Source: Xanthomonas sp. Leaf148
GTDB taxonomy: Bacteria; Pseudomonadota; Gammaproteobacteria; Xanthomonadales; Xanthomonadaceae
Direction of reading: 5' to 3'
DNA length: 64,000 nucleotides
Assembly (NCBI RefSeq): GCF_001423585.1
Contig: NZ_LMOP01000012.1
Coordinates: forward strand, 62,001-126,000
The position numbers and the translations under genes were made by a program. This document shows positions 37,420 to 46,245 of this stretch, one piece after another (the stretch's first letter is position 1; each line of letters begins with the position of its first letter). The notes beneath the pieces were generated by a model. It saw only the letters and a program-made list of their open reading frames with translations. It searched no databases and had not been told where the DNA came from.

Positions 37420-37816
37420 GAGCGGCTAACACAACGTAGCGAGCAGTCGTCAGGTGGGCGTGGGCGGCGCGGAGGAACCACAGCGTACGAGTGGTACATG
37501 CCGCACCGAGCACCGGCCGCACCCGCCTGGTGGCTGCGCAATCCTTTTGTTAATTGCTCTAAGCCGCGTCCTTCCCCCGCCGGCGGGGGAAGGTGCCCGA
37601 AGGGCGGATGGGGGCAAGCACGGACATCCGCTGGTTGTCGGCCGAACAGAGCAACAGCTCGCTGGTGGTCGCCGACAAGGCGGTGTTTAAACTCGCAACC
37701 ACAGGTTGCAAGGTCGCCAAGCGCGGTAGACGGCCGTGAAGCCGGGGCGGCGGTGCAATCGCGCACTCTGCTCCAGTCCGCACACATGCCGGCTACTGAC
37801 AAAGAACTAGCCGCTC
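37420..37816 (+). repeat. Dispersed intergenic element, copy B, with inverted ends
   Basis: It begins GAGCGGCTA right after the purD stop and ends TAGCCGCTC, an exact 9-base inverted terminal repeat. The first 130 bases match copies A, C and D. The remainder is an extra segment with a strong palindrome at 37570-37593. No protein is encoded. Confidence 0.65.
37570..37593. repeat. 24-base perfect palindrome inside copy B
   Basis: CCTTCCCCCGCC and GGCGGGGGAAGG are exact complements with no loop. It is followed by GGTGCCCGAAGGGCGGATGG, a phrase I associate with Xanthomonas intergenic repeats. It could act as a terminator for purD or as part of a repeat. Confidence 0.6.
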
Positions 37817-37877
37817 TCCACACCGGTGGCGCGTGCCTGCGGCAATAATGCCCGGGCACGCTTGCCCATCAGAGACC

Positions 37878-40091
37878 GTGGCCACCACTTCCTTCGAATC
37901 CCGCCTCAGCCGCCTGTGGGCCCATGAAAAGGCCAGTTACGGCCTACGTGTGTTCATCGCGCTGGCGGTGGCCATGGGCGTGTGCTGGCACTGGCAGCAA
38001 CTCACCGCAGTCCCGGCGCTGTTTCTGGGCACCATCGCCAGCGCCATCGCCGAAACCGACGACAACTGGTTGGGCCGCATCAAATCGGTGCTGCTGTCGT
38101 TGCTGTGCTTTGCCGCAGCGGCGGCGGCAGTGACGCTGCTGTTCCCGTACCCGCTGGCGTTCGTGATCGGCATGGCGGTGGCCACCTTCTCGCTCACGCT
38201 GCTGGGCGCACTGGGCGAGCGCTACGCCTCCATCGCGCAGGCCACGGTGGCGTTGTCGATCTACGCCATGATCGGCATGGACCAGCACGGCAGCCACGAT
38301 CCGCTGGTGGCCTGGCATGGCGCGGCGTTGCTGTTGATCGGCGCCACCTGGTACGGCGTGCTGTCGATCCTGTGGACCATCCTGTTCGCCAATCGCCCGG
38401 TGCGCGAGCGGCTGTCGCGGTTGTTCTTCGAGCTGGGCCTCTATCTCAAGCGCAAGGCCGACCTGTTCGAACCGGTGCGGCAAAGCGACCTGCATGCGCG
38501 CCGGCTGGCGCTGGCCGAACAGAACGCCAAGGTCGTCGGCGCACTCAATGCCGCCAAGACCGCGATCATCAGCCGCTTCGGGCGCTCGGGACGGCCGGGC
38601 GTGCAATCGGGCCTGTATTTCCGGCTCTATTACATGGCGCAGGAATTCCACGAACGCGCCAGTTCGTCGCACTATCCGTACGAAGCGCTGACCGATGCGT
38701 TCTTCCACAGCGATGTGCTGTACCGCTGCCAGCGCCTGCTCGCACTGCAGGGCAAGGCCTGCACCGCGTTGGGCGAGGCGATCCGGCTGCGGCAGCCGTT
38801 CGACTATGGCGACAACAGCCGTCTGGCCACCGAAGACCTGCGCCAGTCGCTGGATTATCTGCATGCGCGCGCCGACCCCGCACTGGCGCGCCTGCTCGGC
38901 GCGCTGGAACTGCTGGTCACCAATCTGCAGACCATCGAACGCAAGCTCTCCGAAGCGGCGCAATCCGATTCCACCAGCGACAACCTCGACACCCGCCTGC
39001 GCGATTCCTCCCCGCACACCTTGCGCGAAATGGCCGCGCGGCTCGGCCAGCAACTCACGCCCGGCTCGGTGCTGTTCCGGCATGGCCTGCGCATGGCCAT
39101 CGCATTGGTCGCAGGCTACGCGGTGATGCAATCCATCCATGCCGACAACGGCTACTGGATCCTGCTCACCACCGCGTTCGTGTGCCGGCCCAATTACGGT
39201 GCGACACGCCTGCGGCTGGTGCAGCGTATCGCCGGCACCTTGATCGGCCTGGTCGCCACCTGGGCGTTGATGCAGCTGTTCCCCGGCACCGAAGTACAGC
39301 TGCTGCTGGCCCTGGTCGCGGCGCTGGTGTTCTTCATTACGCGCACCGATCGCTACATGCTGGCCACCGCCGGCATCACGGTCATGGCGCTGTTCTGCTT
39401 CAACCTGCTCGGCGATGGCTTCGTGCTGATCTGGCCGCGGCTGATCGACACCGTGATCGGCTGCGCCATCGCCGCGGCGGCCTCGTTCCTGATCCTGCCG
39501 GACTGGCAGGGCCGCCGGCTCAACCAGGTGATGGCCACGGTACTGGCCAGCTGCGCGCGCTATCTCACCCAGGTACTGGAGCAATATGCGAGCGGCATGC
39601 GCGACGATCTGCCCTACCGCATCGCACGCCGCGACATGCACAACGCCGATGCGGCGTTGTCGGTGGCGCTGTCCAACATGCTGCGCGAGCCGGGCCGCTT
39701 TCGACGCAATCTGGATGCAGGTTTCCGCTTCCTGGCGCTGTCCAATACCTTGCTGGGCTATCTATCGGCGCTAGGCGCGCACCGCGCCGCGCTCGATGGC
39801 GAACACGACCCCACCATCGCCCGGGCCGGCGACTATCTGCAGCGCGCGCTTGGTGACATCGCTACCGCATTGAGCCAACGCCACCCACTGCCGGCGCATG
39901 ACGAAACCGAAGAGCTGGCCATGGCCGATGCGCTGGAGCAGCACGCCGTGCAGCTGCCGCCCAAGCAGCGTCTGGTGCGCGACCAACTTGCACTCACCTT
40001 GCGCCTGCTGCCCAAGCTGCGCGCTGCTGCGGTGGCGGTGACCGATGCGCCGGCCGAGAGTGCCACGCGTCTGGCGGTGAGCAAACACTAG
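37878..40091 (+). CDS. FUSC-family membrane protein (YccS/AaeB-like)
   Basis: A 737-residue inner-membrane protein of the fusaric-acid-resistance/FUSC superfamily. Two blocks of membrane helices are separated by a soluble helical region: block one at residues about 25-170 (YGLRVFIALAVAMGVCWHWQ), block two at about 405-560 (YWILLTTAFVCRPNYGATRL). The soluble parts hold long amphipathic helices. E. coli YccS and YhfK share this plan. Members are proposed efflux proteins for aromatic acids, but substrates are mostly unproven. I use the GTG at 37878 (VATTSFESRL); an in-frame ATG lies at 37848 and neither ribosome site is strong. It is monocistronic. Confidence 0.85.
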   Translation: MATTSFESRLSRLWAHEKASYGLRVFIALAVAMGVCWHWQQLTAVPALFLGTIASAIAETDDNWLGRIKSVLLSLLCFAAAAAAVTLLFPYPLAFVIGMAVATFSLTLLGALGERYASIAQATVALSIYAMIGMDQHGSHDPLVAWHGAALLLIGATWYGVLSILWTILFANRPVRERLSRLFFELGLYLKRKADLFEPVRQSDLHARRLALAEQNAKVVGALNAAKTAIISRFGRSGRPGVQSGLYFRLYYMAQEFHERASSSHYPYEALTDAFFHSDVLYRCQRLLALQGKACTALGEAIRLRQPFDYGDNSRLATEDLRQSLDYLHARADPALARLLGALELLVTNLQTIERKLSEAAQSDSTSDNLDTRLRDSSPHTLREMAARLGQQLTPGSVLFRHGLRMAIALVAGYAVMQSIHADNGYWILLTTAFVCRPNYGATRLRLVQRIAGTLIGLVATWALMQLFPGTEVQLLLALVAALVFFITRTDRYMLATAGITVMALFCFNLLGDGFVLIWPRLIDTVIGCAIAAAASFLILPDWQGRRLNQVMATVLASCARYLTQVLEQYASGMRDDLPYRIARRDMHNADAALSVALSNMLREPGRFRRNLDAGFRFLALSNTLLGYLSALGAHRAALDGEHDPTIARAGDYLQRALGDIATALSQRHPLPAHDETEELAMADALEQHAVQLPPKQRLVRDQLALTLRLLPKLRAAAVAVTDAPAESATRLAVSKH

Positions 40092-40252
40092 CGGCGATCG
40101 AGGACAGTGCGGCTGCGGCTGGTCATCGACCACGCCGTGCAGCCCGGCGGCGTTGACGCAACATTTGTGCGCAACACCGCAAAAGCCAAGCGCTTCAGAT
40201 GCGCGCATCCCTGCAGCGCGCGAGGACGCGTCACTACGCATCGGCAGCGAGT

Positions 40253-40394
40253 GGAGCGGCTAACACACCGTAGCGAGCAGCCGTCGGGTGCGTGCAGACG
40301 GCGCACGCAGAACCGGAATGCACGGGTGGTACCTACCGCACCGAGCACCGGCGACGCCCGCCTGATAGTAAGCGCAGTCGTTTTGCTAGCCGCT
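40253..40394 (+). repeat. Dispersed intergenic element, copy C, with inverted ends
   Basis: A compact 142-bp copy. It starts GAGCGGCTAACACACCGTAG and ends TAGCCGCT, an 8-base inverted match to AGCGGCTA near the start. It lies between the FUSC gene and the MFS gene, whose stop codon begins two bases after it. Confidence 0.7.
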
Positions 40395-40395
40395 G

Positions 40396-41586
40396 CTATT
40401 TCCAGGTGTTGCGCGACACACTCCAGCCCACCCAGCCCAACGCCGCCACGGCCAGCAGCGCACCGCCGATCACCACACCGCTCCAGCCGGCCTGCGCGTA
40501 CGCCGCCGTGCTCAAGGTCGACCCCAGCGCGCCGCCGATGAAGTAGCAGGTGATGTAGGCAGAGGTGATGCGGTTGCGCGCATCCGGATTGCGTTGATAG
40601 ATCACGCTCTGATTGGCGATGTGCACGCCCTGTACGGCGATATCCAGCAGCAGCACGCCCACGATCAGCAACGCCATCGAGTGCGGCGCAAACGCCAGCA
40701 GCCCCCACGACACCAGCAACATCAACAGCCCACCCCAACTCACGCGGTCGCCATGGCCGTGGTCGGACCAGTACCCGGACCGATTGGCCGCCAACGCACC
40801 GGCGGCACCGATCAAGCCAAACAACCCGATCACCGCGGTGCCATAGCCATACGTCGGACCGGACAACAGAAACGCCAGCGTGGTCCAGAACATGCTGAAG
40901 CCGGCAAAGATCAGCCCACCCAGCACCGCGCGCGCGCGCAGCACCGCATCGTCGCGCAGCAGCGTCAACACCGATCCCACCAACTGCGGATACGACAGCT
41001 GCGCATTGCCCGGATGCCGCGGCAGCCCGCGCCATAGCAGCGCGGCGGTGATCAGCAGCAGACCGGCGGCAATCCAGTACACCGTGTGCCAGCCGCCCAC
41101 GCCGGCCAGCAGCCCGGCAGCGGTGCGCGCCAGCAGGATGCCCAGCAGCAAGCCGCTCATCACCGTGCCGATCACCCGCCCCCGCTCGTGCGGTGCCGCC
41201 AGCGTGGCGGCGAACGGCACCAGGATCTGCGCCGCCACCGAACTGGCGCCGGTGACAATCGTGCCGACCAGCAACATCGCAAAGCTGTGCGAGCTGGCAC
41301 TGATCAGCAGGCCCAGTGCGCTGAGCACGAACAGGCCCACGATCAGGCTGCGCCGCTCCAGCCGGTCGCCCAATGGCACCAGCAACAGCAGCCCGGCCGC
41401 ATACGCCAGCTGCGCTGCGGTCACCACCGCCCCGGCGCTGCGCACCTGGATGCCGAAGGTCTGCGCCAGCGTTTCCAGTAGCGGCTGGGCATAGTAATTG
41501 CTCGCCACTGCCAGCCCGGTGGCGGCGGCCATCAACAGCACCAGGCGGCGCGGCAATGGCGGATGGGCGGCAGGGTCGACGGTCAT
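40396..41586 (-). CDS. Major facilitator superfamily transporter
   Basis: A 396-residue protein with twelve predicted membrane helices. The MFS loop motif between helices 2 and 3 is PLGDRLERRSLIVG, and helix 5 is followed by GGWHTVYWIAAGLL. The start NYYAQPLLETLAQTFGIQVR is typical of the YnfM/drug-H+ antiporter-like group. It likely exports a small organic compound. The ATG at 41586 was chosen because it gives a standard N-terminus; the frame is open upstream. It is divergent from a LysR gene with a 97-base gap, so LysR control is likely. The substrate is unknown. Confidence 0.88.
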   Translation of the reverse strand: MTVDPAAHPPLPRRLVLLMAAATGLAVASNYYAQPLLETLAQTFGIQVRSAGAVVTAAQLAYAAGLLLLVPLGDRLERRSLIVGLFVLSALGLLISASSHSFAMLLVGTIVTGASSVAAQILVPFAATLAAPHERGRVIGTVMSGLLLGILLARTAAGLLAGVGGWHTVYWIAAGLLLITAALLWRGLPRHPGNAQLSYPQLVGSVLTLLRDDAVLRARAVLGGLIFAGFSMFWTTLAFLLSGPTYGYGTAVIGLFGLIGAAGALAANRSGYWSDHGHGDRVSWGGLLMLLVSWGLLAFAPHSMALLIVGVLLLDIAVQGVHIANQSVIYQRNPDARNRITSAYITCYFIGGALGSTLSTAAYAQAGWSGVVIGGALLAVAALGWVGWSVSRNTWK

Positions 41587-41683
41587 GGCAGAGGCCTGTG
41601 GAAGGAATGGAGGCAGTGTGGGCAGCGGCGATGCATCTTTCCAATGTATTGTTTTCACCATCACCATCGCGTTTCGAGATCGC

Positions 41684-42586
41684 ATGCTCACCCTGCGCCA
41701 GCTGGAATTTGCCGTGGCCGTGGCCGACGAAGGCGGCTTCACCGCGGCCGCACGCCGCTGCAACACGGTGCAATCGGCGCTCAGCCATCAGGTGGCCAAG
41801 ATCGAAGAGACGCTTGGCGCGCGGCTGTTCGAGCGCGGCACCCGCCGGGTACGCCCCACTGCGGCCGGCGAAGTCTTTCTGCACAACGCACGCGAAACCC
41901 TGCGCGCGGCCGAACGCCTGCACGAAGAAATGGCCCAGGCACTGGGTACCGTGCGTGGCCGGCTCACACTGGGGCAGATCTCCTCGCTGAGTACGGTGCA
42001 GGTGCCGCAGCTACTGCGCCAGTTCCGCACCGCACATGCGCGGGTAGACGTGCACCTGCGCACTGCCATGAGCGAGGCCTTGCTGCACGATCTGGGCGAA
42101 GGCCGGCTGGATGTGGCCCTGGTCGGCGTCGGCCCGCAGGTCGCGGTACCGGAGCAGCGCCTGCTCCTGCACGAAGAACCGCTCGCCTTGATCGTCGCCC
42201 CCGGCCATCGCTTTGCCGCGCGCAAGCGGGTGGCCCTGGCCGAGCTGGAGGACGAACCGATGGCAGGGCTGATCCCCGGTGCCGGGGTGCGCGGCATCAT
42301 CGATGCGGCCTTCGAGCAGGCCGGGCTGCGGCAGCGCCAGCAATACGAGGTGACTCACGCCGACCTGATGCGCGAACTGGTCGCCGCCGACCTGGGCGTG
42401 GGCATCGTGCCGCACACCATGGCCAGCGCCATGCGCGAGGTGGTGACGGTCGCGCTCAAGGAGCGCTTCCGCTTTTTGACCTACGCGGTGTGGCGGCCGG
42501 ACCCCACCCCGGCCGCACGCGCGTTCGTGGCGCTGCTGCGTGCCCAAGCGGCGCCGCGTGCGCCATCGCCTGGCCGGTCGCGCTAA
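41684..42586 (+). CDS. LysR-family transcriptional regulator
   Basis: A 300-residue LysR protein. The winged helix-turn-helix is at residues 1-60: MLTLRQLEFAVAVADEGGFT, AAARRCNTVQSALSHQVAKI and EETLGARLFERGTRRVRPT. A substrate-binding-type domain follows, with LGQISSLSTVQVPQLLRQF. The ATG at 41684 begins exactly at the family's usual N-terminus. It is divergent from an MFS transporter gene, which it probably controls together with itself. I found no clear symmetric site in the 97-base gap. The effector is unknown. Confidence 0.9.
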   Translation: MLTLRQLEFAVAVADEGGFTAAARRCNTVQSALSHQVAKIEETLGARLFERGTRRVRPTAAGEVFLHNARETLRAAERLHEEMAQALGTVRGRLTLGQISSLSTVQVPQLLRQFRTAHARVDVHLRTAMSEALLHDLGEGRLDVALVGVGPQVAVPEQRLLLHEEPLALIVAPGHRFAARKRVALAELEDEPMAGLIPGAGVRGIIDAAFEQAGLRQRQQYEVTHADLMRELVAADLGVGIVPHTMASAMREVVTVALKERFRFLTYAVWRPDPTPAARAFVALLRAQAAPRAPSPGRSR

Positions 42587-42652
42587 GCACACAGGCCCTC
42601 CACCAGCACCGTGGAAGCCTGCTAGGCTGCGCGCGTTCGCAAAGGAAACTGC

Positions 42653-44575
42653 ATGTCCGGTCACAGTCAGTTCGCCCTGCTCAGGCAGCGCCGCTTCTTG
42701 CCGTTCTTCGCTGTCCAGGCGCTGGGCGCGTTTAACGACAACGTCTATCGGCAGGCCATCATCGGCTTGCTGTTCTATCTCGGCATCGATGCGGCGCAGC
42801 GCACGCTCTACACCAATCTGGCGCCGGCGCTGTTCATCCTGCCGTACTTCCTGTTCTCCGCGCTGGCCGGCCAGATCGCCGAAAAAATGGAGAAGCAGAA
42901 GCTCATCGTGATCACCACCACGATGGAGATCGCCATCATGTCGCTGGCCGCGGTGGGCTTCATCACCGAGAACATGGTGATCCTGCTGATCGCGCTGTTC
43001 TGCACCGGCCTGCAGTCCACACTGTTCGGGCCGGTGAAGTACTCGATCCTGCCCTCGGTGCTCAAACCCGAGGAACTCACCGGCGGTAATGGCCTGGTCG
43101 AGATGGGCACCTCGATCTCGATCCTGTGCGGCATGATCTTCGGCGGGCTGATCTTCCAGATCGCCGGCAGCCATGGCCCGGTCGCCGCAGCCACCGCCGT
43201 GATCGCCATCGCCGTCACCGGCAACCTGGTCGCGCGGCTGGTGCCCAAGGTCGATGCCGGCGCGCCAGAGCTGAAGATCAACTGGAACCCCATCCCCGAA
43301 TCGCGCGCCATCATGCGCCTGACCCGGCGCACGCCGGCCGTGCGCAACTCGGTGCTGGGCGTGTCGTGGTTCTGGTTCGTCGGCACCGTGCTCACCGCGC
43401 AGCTGCCCACCTACGCGCAGCTCAATCTCGGCGGCCAGCAAGACCTGTACGTGTTTGCGCTGGCGCTGTTTTCGATCGGCACCGGCGTGGGCTCGCTGCT
43501 GTGCGAACGGCTGTCCGGGCGCACCGTGGAAATCGGCCTGGTGCCGCTGGGTGCGTTCGGCATCAGCGCGTTCCTGCTGGACCTGTATTTCGCCCGCCCC
43601 GGTGCCGCGCCGGTGAGCGATCTGTCGATCGGCCAGTTTGTGCGGCAAGCCGGCAGCGTGCGGCTGATCATCGATCTGGTCGGCATTGGCCTGTTCACCG
43701 GTCTGTTCGTGGTGCCGTTGTTCGCGCTGATCCAGAGCCGCACGCCCAAGGCCGAACTCTCGCGCGTGATCGCCGGGCTCAACATCCAGAATTCGCTCTT
43801 CATCGTGGCCGCCGCCGTCATCGGCATTGCGCTACAGCTGCCGCAGGTGGTGCTGTTCGGCCACCGCATTCCGATGCCGGGGCTGAGCATTCCGCAGGTG
43901 TTTCTGGCGCTGGCGATCGCCAATACGCTGGTGGCGCTGTGGATCTTCACCCTGGTGCCCGAGTTCCTGATGCGCTTTCTCAGCTGGGTGCTGGTGAGCG
44001 TGTTGTACCGGCTGCGCGCACGCGACATCGACACCCACGTGCCCGACAACGGCGCCGCCTTGCTGGTGTGCAACCACGTCAGCTACATGGACGCGCTGAT
44101 TCTGTCGGCGGTGATTCCGCGCCCGGTGCGCTTTGTCATGTACTACAAGATCTTTCGCATCCCGGTGATGCGCTGGATCTTCCGCACCGCCAAGGCCATC
44201 CCGATCGCCGGCGCGCGCGAAGACCCTGCACTGATGCAGCAGGCGTTCGACCGCATCGACGCCGCGCTGGCCGATGGCGAGCTGGTGTGCATCTTTCCGG
44301 AAGGTGCGTTGACCAAGGACGGTGAGATTGCCGCGTTCAAGTCCGGTGTCGAAAAGATCCTGGAGCGCCGCAAGGTGCCGGTGATTCCGATGGCGCTGCG
44401 TGGCATGTGGTCGAGCATGTGGAGCCGCCGCGATACGCGTCTGGGCCGCATGCGCGTGCCGCGCCGGATGCGGGCGCAGATCGAAGTGGCTGCAGGCCCC
44501 GCCGTTGCCGGCGACCAGGCCAGCGCCGCGTTGCTCGAACAGCAGGTCCGCGCACTGCGCCAGGACCAACCGTGA
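42653..44575 (+). CDS. Fused lysophospholipid transporter (LplT-like MFS) and PlsC acyltransferase
   Basis: A 640-residue fusion. Residues about 1-420 are an MFS permease whose start, RFLPFFAVQALGAFNDNVYR, is the hallmark of LplT-type lysophospholipid flippases. Residues about 430-640 form a PlsC acyltransferase with NHVSYMDALILS (NHx4D) and CIFPEGALTKDGEIAAFKSG. In E. coli these activities are split between LplT and Aas, and Aas carries an extra acyl-ACP synthetase domain absent here. The protein should import lysophospholipids across the inner membrane and re-acylate them. The acyl donor is presumably acyl-ACP or acyl-CoA made elsewhere. It is monocistronic. Confidence 0.92.
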   Translation: MSGHSQFALLRQRRFLPFFAVQALGAFNDNVYRQAIIGLLFYLGIDAAQRTLYTNLAPALFILPYFLFSALAGQIAEKMEKQKLIVITTTMEIAIMSLAAVGFITENMVILLIALFCTGLQSTLFGPVKYSILPSVLKPEELTGGNGLVEMGTSISILCGMIFGGLIFQIAGSHGPVAAATAVIAIAVTGNLVARLVPKVDAGAPELKINWNPIPESRAIMRLTRRTPAVRNSVLGVSWFWFVGTVLTAQLPTYAQLNLGGQQDLYVFALALFSIGTGVGSLLCERLSGRTVEIGLVPLGAFGISAFLLDLYFARPGAAPVSDLSIGQFVRQAGSVRLIIDLVGIGLFTGLFVVPLFALIQSRTPKAELSRVIAGLNIQNSLFIVAAAVIGIALQLPQVVLFGHRIPMPGLSIPQVFLALAIANTLVALWIFTLVPEFLMRFLSWVLVSVLYRLRARDIDTHVPDNGAALLVCNHVSYMDALILSAVIPRPVRFVMYYKIFRIPVMRWIFRTAKAIPIAGAREDPALMQQAFDRIDAALADGELVCIFPEGALTKDGEIAAFKSGVEKILERRKVPVIPMALRGMWSSMWSRRDTRLGRMRVPRRMRAQIEVAAGPAVAGDQASAALLEQQVRALRQDQP

Positions 44576-44883
44576 GCCGCACCGGCGCGGGCTTTGCGTC
44601 CGTCGCGCACCGCGAGTAGCCTGTGCGCCACTGCACGCTTTGTCGCCGCGTTCGCCAAGCGGACGCGGCAGGTCGTACTGGGGGAAGTCGTCGTGCGCAA
44701 CATCGTGTCTGAGGCATCTGCCGCAACCGGCAGCCGTCGCGCCTGTCGGCGACCTGCGGTTGCAGCGCTGAACCGCGGCCCTGCGGGCACGACGCACGTT
44801 GCCATCCGTCGCGCTGCGACCGTCATCACCCTCCCCACGCACCCGATCCGTTTGCTGTCGTTTACCACCCAAGGAGCTTCACC
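44576..44883. other. Gap before the dispanin-like gene
   Basis: A 308-base stretch with no supported gene. It contains scattered short GC-rich complementary words but no clear terminator. An AAGGAG ribosome site for the next gene is at the right end. Confidence 0.45.
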
Positions 44884-45228
44884 ATGAGTGCCATCCCACC
44901 GCCGATCCACCCCTCGTCCAGCGCAACGCCCGGCCCGGTGCCCAATCACCTGATCTGGGCGATCGTCTCCACCGTGCTCGGCTTCTGCCTGTGCTGCCCG
45001 TCCCTGATCACCGGCATCGTGGCGATCGTGTTCTCCAGCAAGGTCAACGGCCTGCTCAACCAGGGCGACATCGACGGCGCGCGTCGCGCCTCCAACACCG
45101 CCAAGACCTGGTGCATCGTGACCAGCGTGCTGGCCGCGATCGGCCTGCTGGTCAACATCGGCATGGTCGCCACCGGCGGCATGCAGGGGTACTCGGATTA
45201 CATGCAGCAGCTGCAGCACATGCAGTAA
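44884..45228 (+). CDS. CD225/dispanin-family membrane protein
   Basis: A 114-residue protein with a Pro-rich cytoplasmic lead (PPPIHPSSSATPGPVPNHLI) and two hydrophobic segments. The CD225 signature is AIVSTVLGFCLCCPSLITGI, VAIVFSSKVNGLLNQGDIDG and ARRASNTAKTWCIVTSVLAA, the same arrangement as the animal interferon-induced transmembrane proteins. Bacterial members are common but uncharacterised; a role in membrane curvature or stress has been speculated. AAGGAG precedes the ATG. The stop overlaps the next start in TAATG, so it is coupled to a DUF2752 membrane protein. Confidence 0.9.
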   Translation: MSAIPPPIHPSSSATPGPVPNHLIWAIVSTVLGFCLCCPSLITGIVAIVFSSKVNGLLNQGDIDGARRASNTAKTWCIVTSVLAAIGLLVNIGMVATGGMQGYSDYMQQLQHMQ

Positions 45229-45638
45229 TGGAACTGCGTCCACGCCATTGGCTTGGACTGGGGGCGGCCACCAGCGTGGCCGCCTTTGGCGTATCGCTGC
45301 TCTATCGCTTCGACCCGAACGCGAGCAACAGCCCGTTCCCGCCCTGCATTTTTCGCACCGTCACCGGCTGCTACTGCCCCGGTTGCGGCATGACCCGCGC
45401 GTTGTATGCGCTGGTGCATTTCGATCTTCCTGGCGCCTTCGCCATGAACCCTGCCGCCGTGCTCGGCCTGTTCACCCTGCCCGGCCTGATCGCCTGGAAA
45501 GCCGGCTGGCGCGCCCGCTGGTTCGCACCGGTGGTGAGCGTGATGTCCGAACCGAAATTCTGGTTATGGGCACTCCCCACGTACTGGATTGCACGAAATC
45601 TGCCGTGGTACCCGTTTACGCTGCTGGCGCCGGGTTAG
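45228..45638 (+). CDS. DUF2752 membrane protein
   Basis: A 136-residue protein with three hydrophobic segments. The DUF2752 core is FPPCIFRTVTGCYCPGCGMT, with the CPGCGxTR motif followed by RALYALVHFDLPGAFAMNPA. The clustered Cys residues could bind metal or form a redox site. The start overlaps the dispanin stop by one base; the two families are frequent neighbours in bacteria. Its function is unknown. A frame upstream in the same phase is longer but crosses the dispanin gene and is not credible. Confidence 0.88.
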   Translation: MELRPRHWLGLGAATSVAAFGVSLLYRFDPNASNSPFPPCIFRTVTGCYCPGCGMTRALYALVHFDLPGAFAMNPAAVLGLFTLPGLIAWKAGWRARWFAPVVSVMSEPKFWLWALPTYWIARNLPWYPFTLLAPG

Positions 45639-45713
45639 GAAAAACCAGATATTCCGTAGCGCAAGAGATCCAACGATTTCACCTAGCTCATATCCGGAAC
45701 TTACAAGGCCAGC

Positions 45714-46046
45714 ATGGACTTCGAGGTCGGCATTGAATTCAAAGTGATTGGAATAGGAATTATCGTCCTGTTCTTCTTCGTAACCGGAGCCGTGAATTCT
45801 CTTGCCGTCAGAATGGCAAATGACCCTCCGAGCAAAAGCAGGAGCATGGGAGTCGTCTTTGGATGCGTCGGAATTCTACTGATGGACCTGGTGTTGTTCT
45901 GGCCTTTAATCAGATTTCTCTATTCCTTCACTGACACTCTATCCGGCGTGGCGAATCTGCCACCGTCTTTGCTGACTTGCGGAATGTTTTGCACATTGGG
46001 ATCCGCATCCATGCTTATCGTTGCTGCATTCAAAAAGAAGCAATGA
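45714..46046 (+). CDS. Small three-helix membrane protein of atypical base composition
   Basis: A 110-residue protein I do not recognise. Three hydrophobic segments (VIGIGIIVLFFFVTGAVNSL, GVVFGCVGILLMDLVLFWPL and SLLTCGMFCTLGSASMLIVA) leave short charged ends, finishing AAFKKKQ. The gene is much richer in A and T than its neighbours, and so is the flank to about 46250, which suggests recent acquisition. A weak AAGG site precedes the ATG. Such three-helix proteins often belong to defence or immunity-type cassettes, but no partner gene is present here, so no function is proposed. Confidence 0.65.
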   Translation: MDFEVGIEFKVIGIGIIVLFFFVTGAVNSLAVRMANDPPSKSRSMGVVFGCVGILLMDLVLFWPLIRFLYSFTDTLSGVANLPPSLLTCGMFCTLGSASMLIVAAFKKKQ

Positions 46047-46245
46047 GGCTTAACGATCACTCAAGCCAAACTCACCTCAAAAAATCTATAAGTAGCTAGT
46101 CTCAGTAACTAGCAACTAGCCGCCGCGTGACCACAGGTCGGCTGATGAAGTTAGACGTCAAGCGACAAAGCCACATTCGACAAGATGTCATCACTACGCA
46201 AACTTGCGCCTTATAGGCGAGCCCGAACATCCGCATTGCACAAGA

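Noticed and set aside
37944..39641. Minus-strand open frame of 565 codons over the FUSC gene
   Set aside because: Antisense shadow, Gln/Arg/His-rich, no features.
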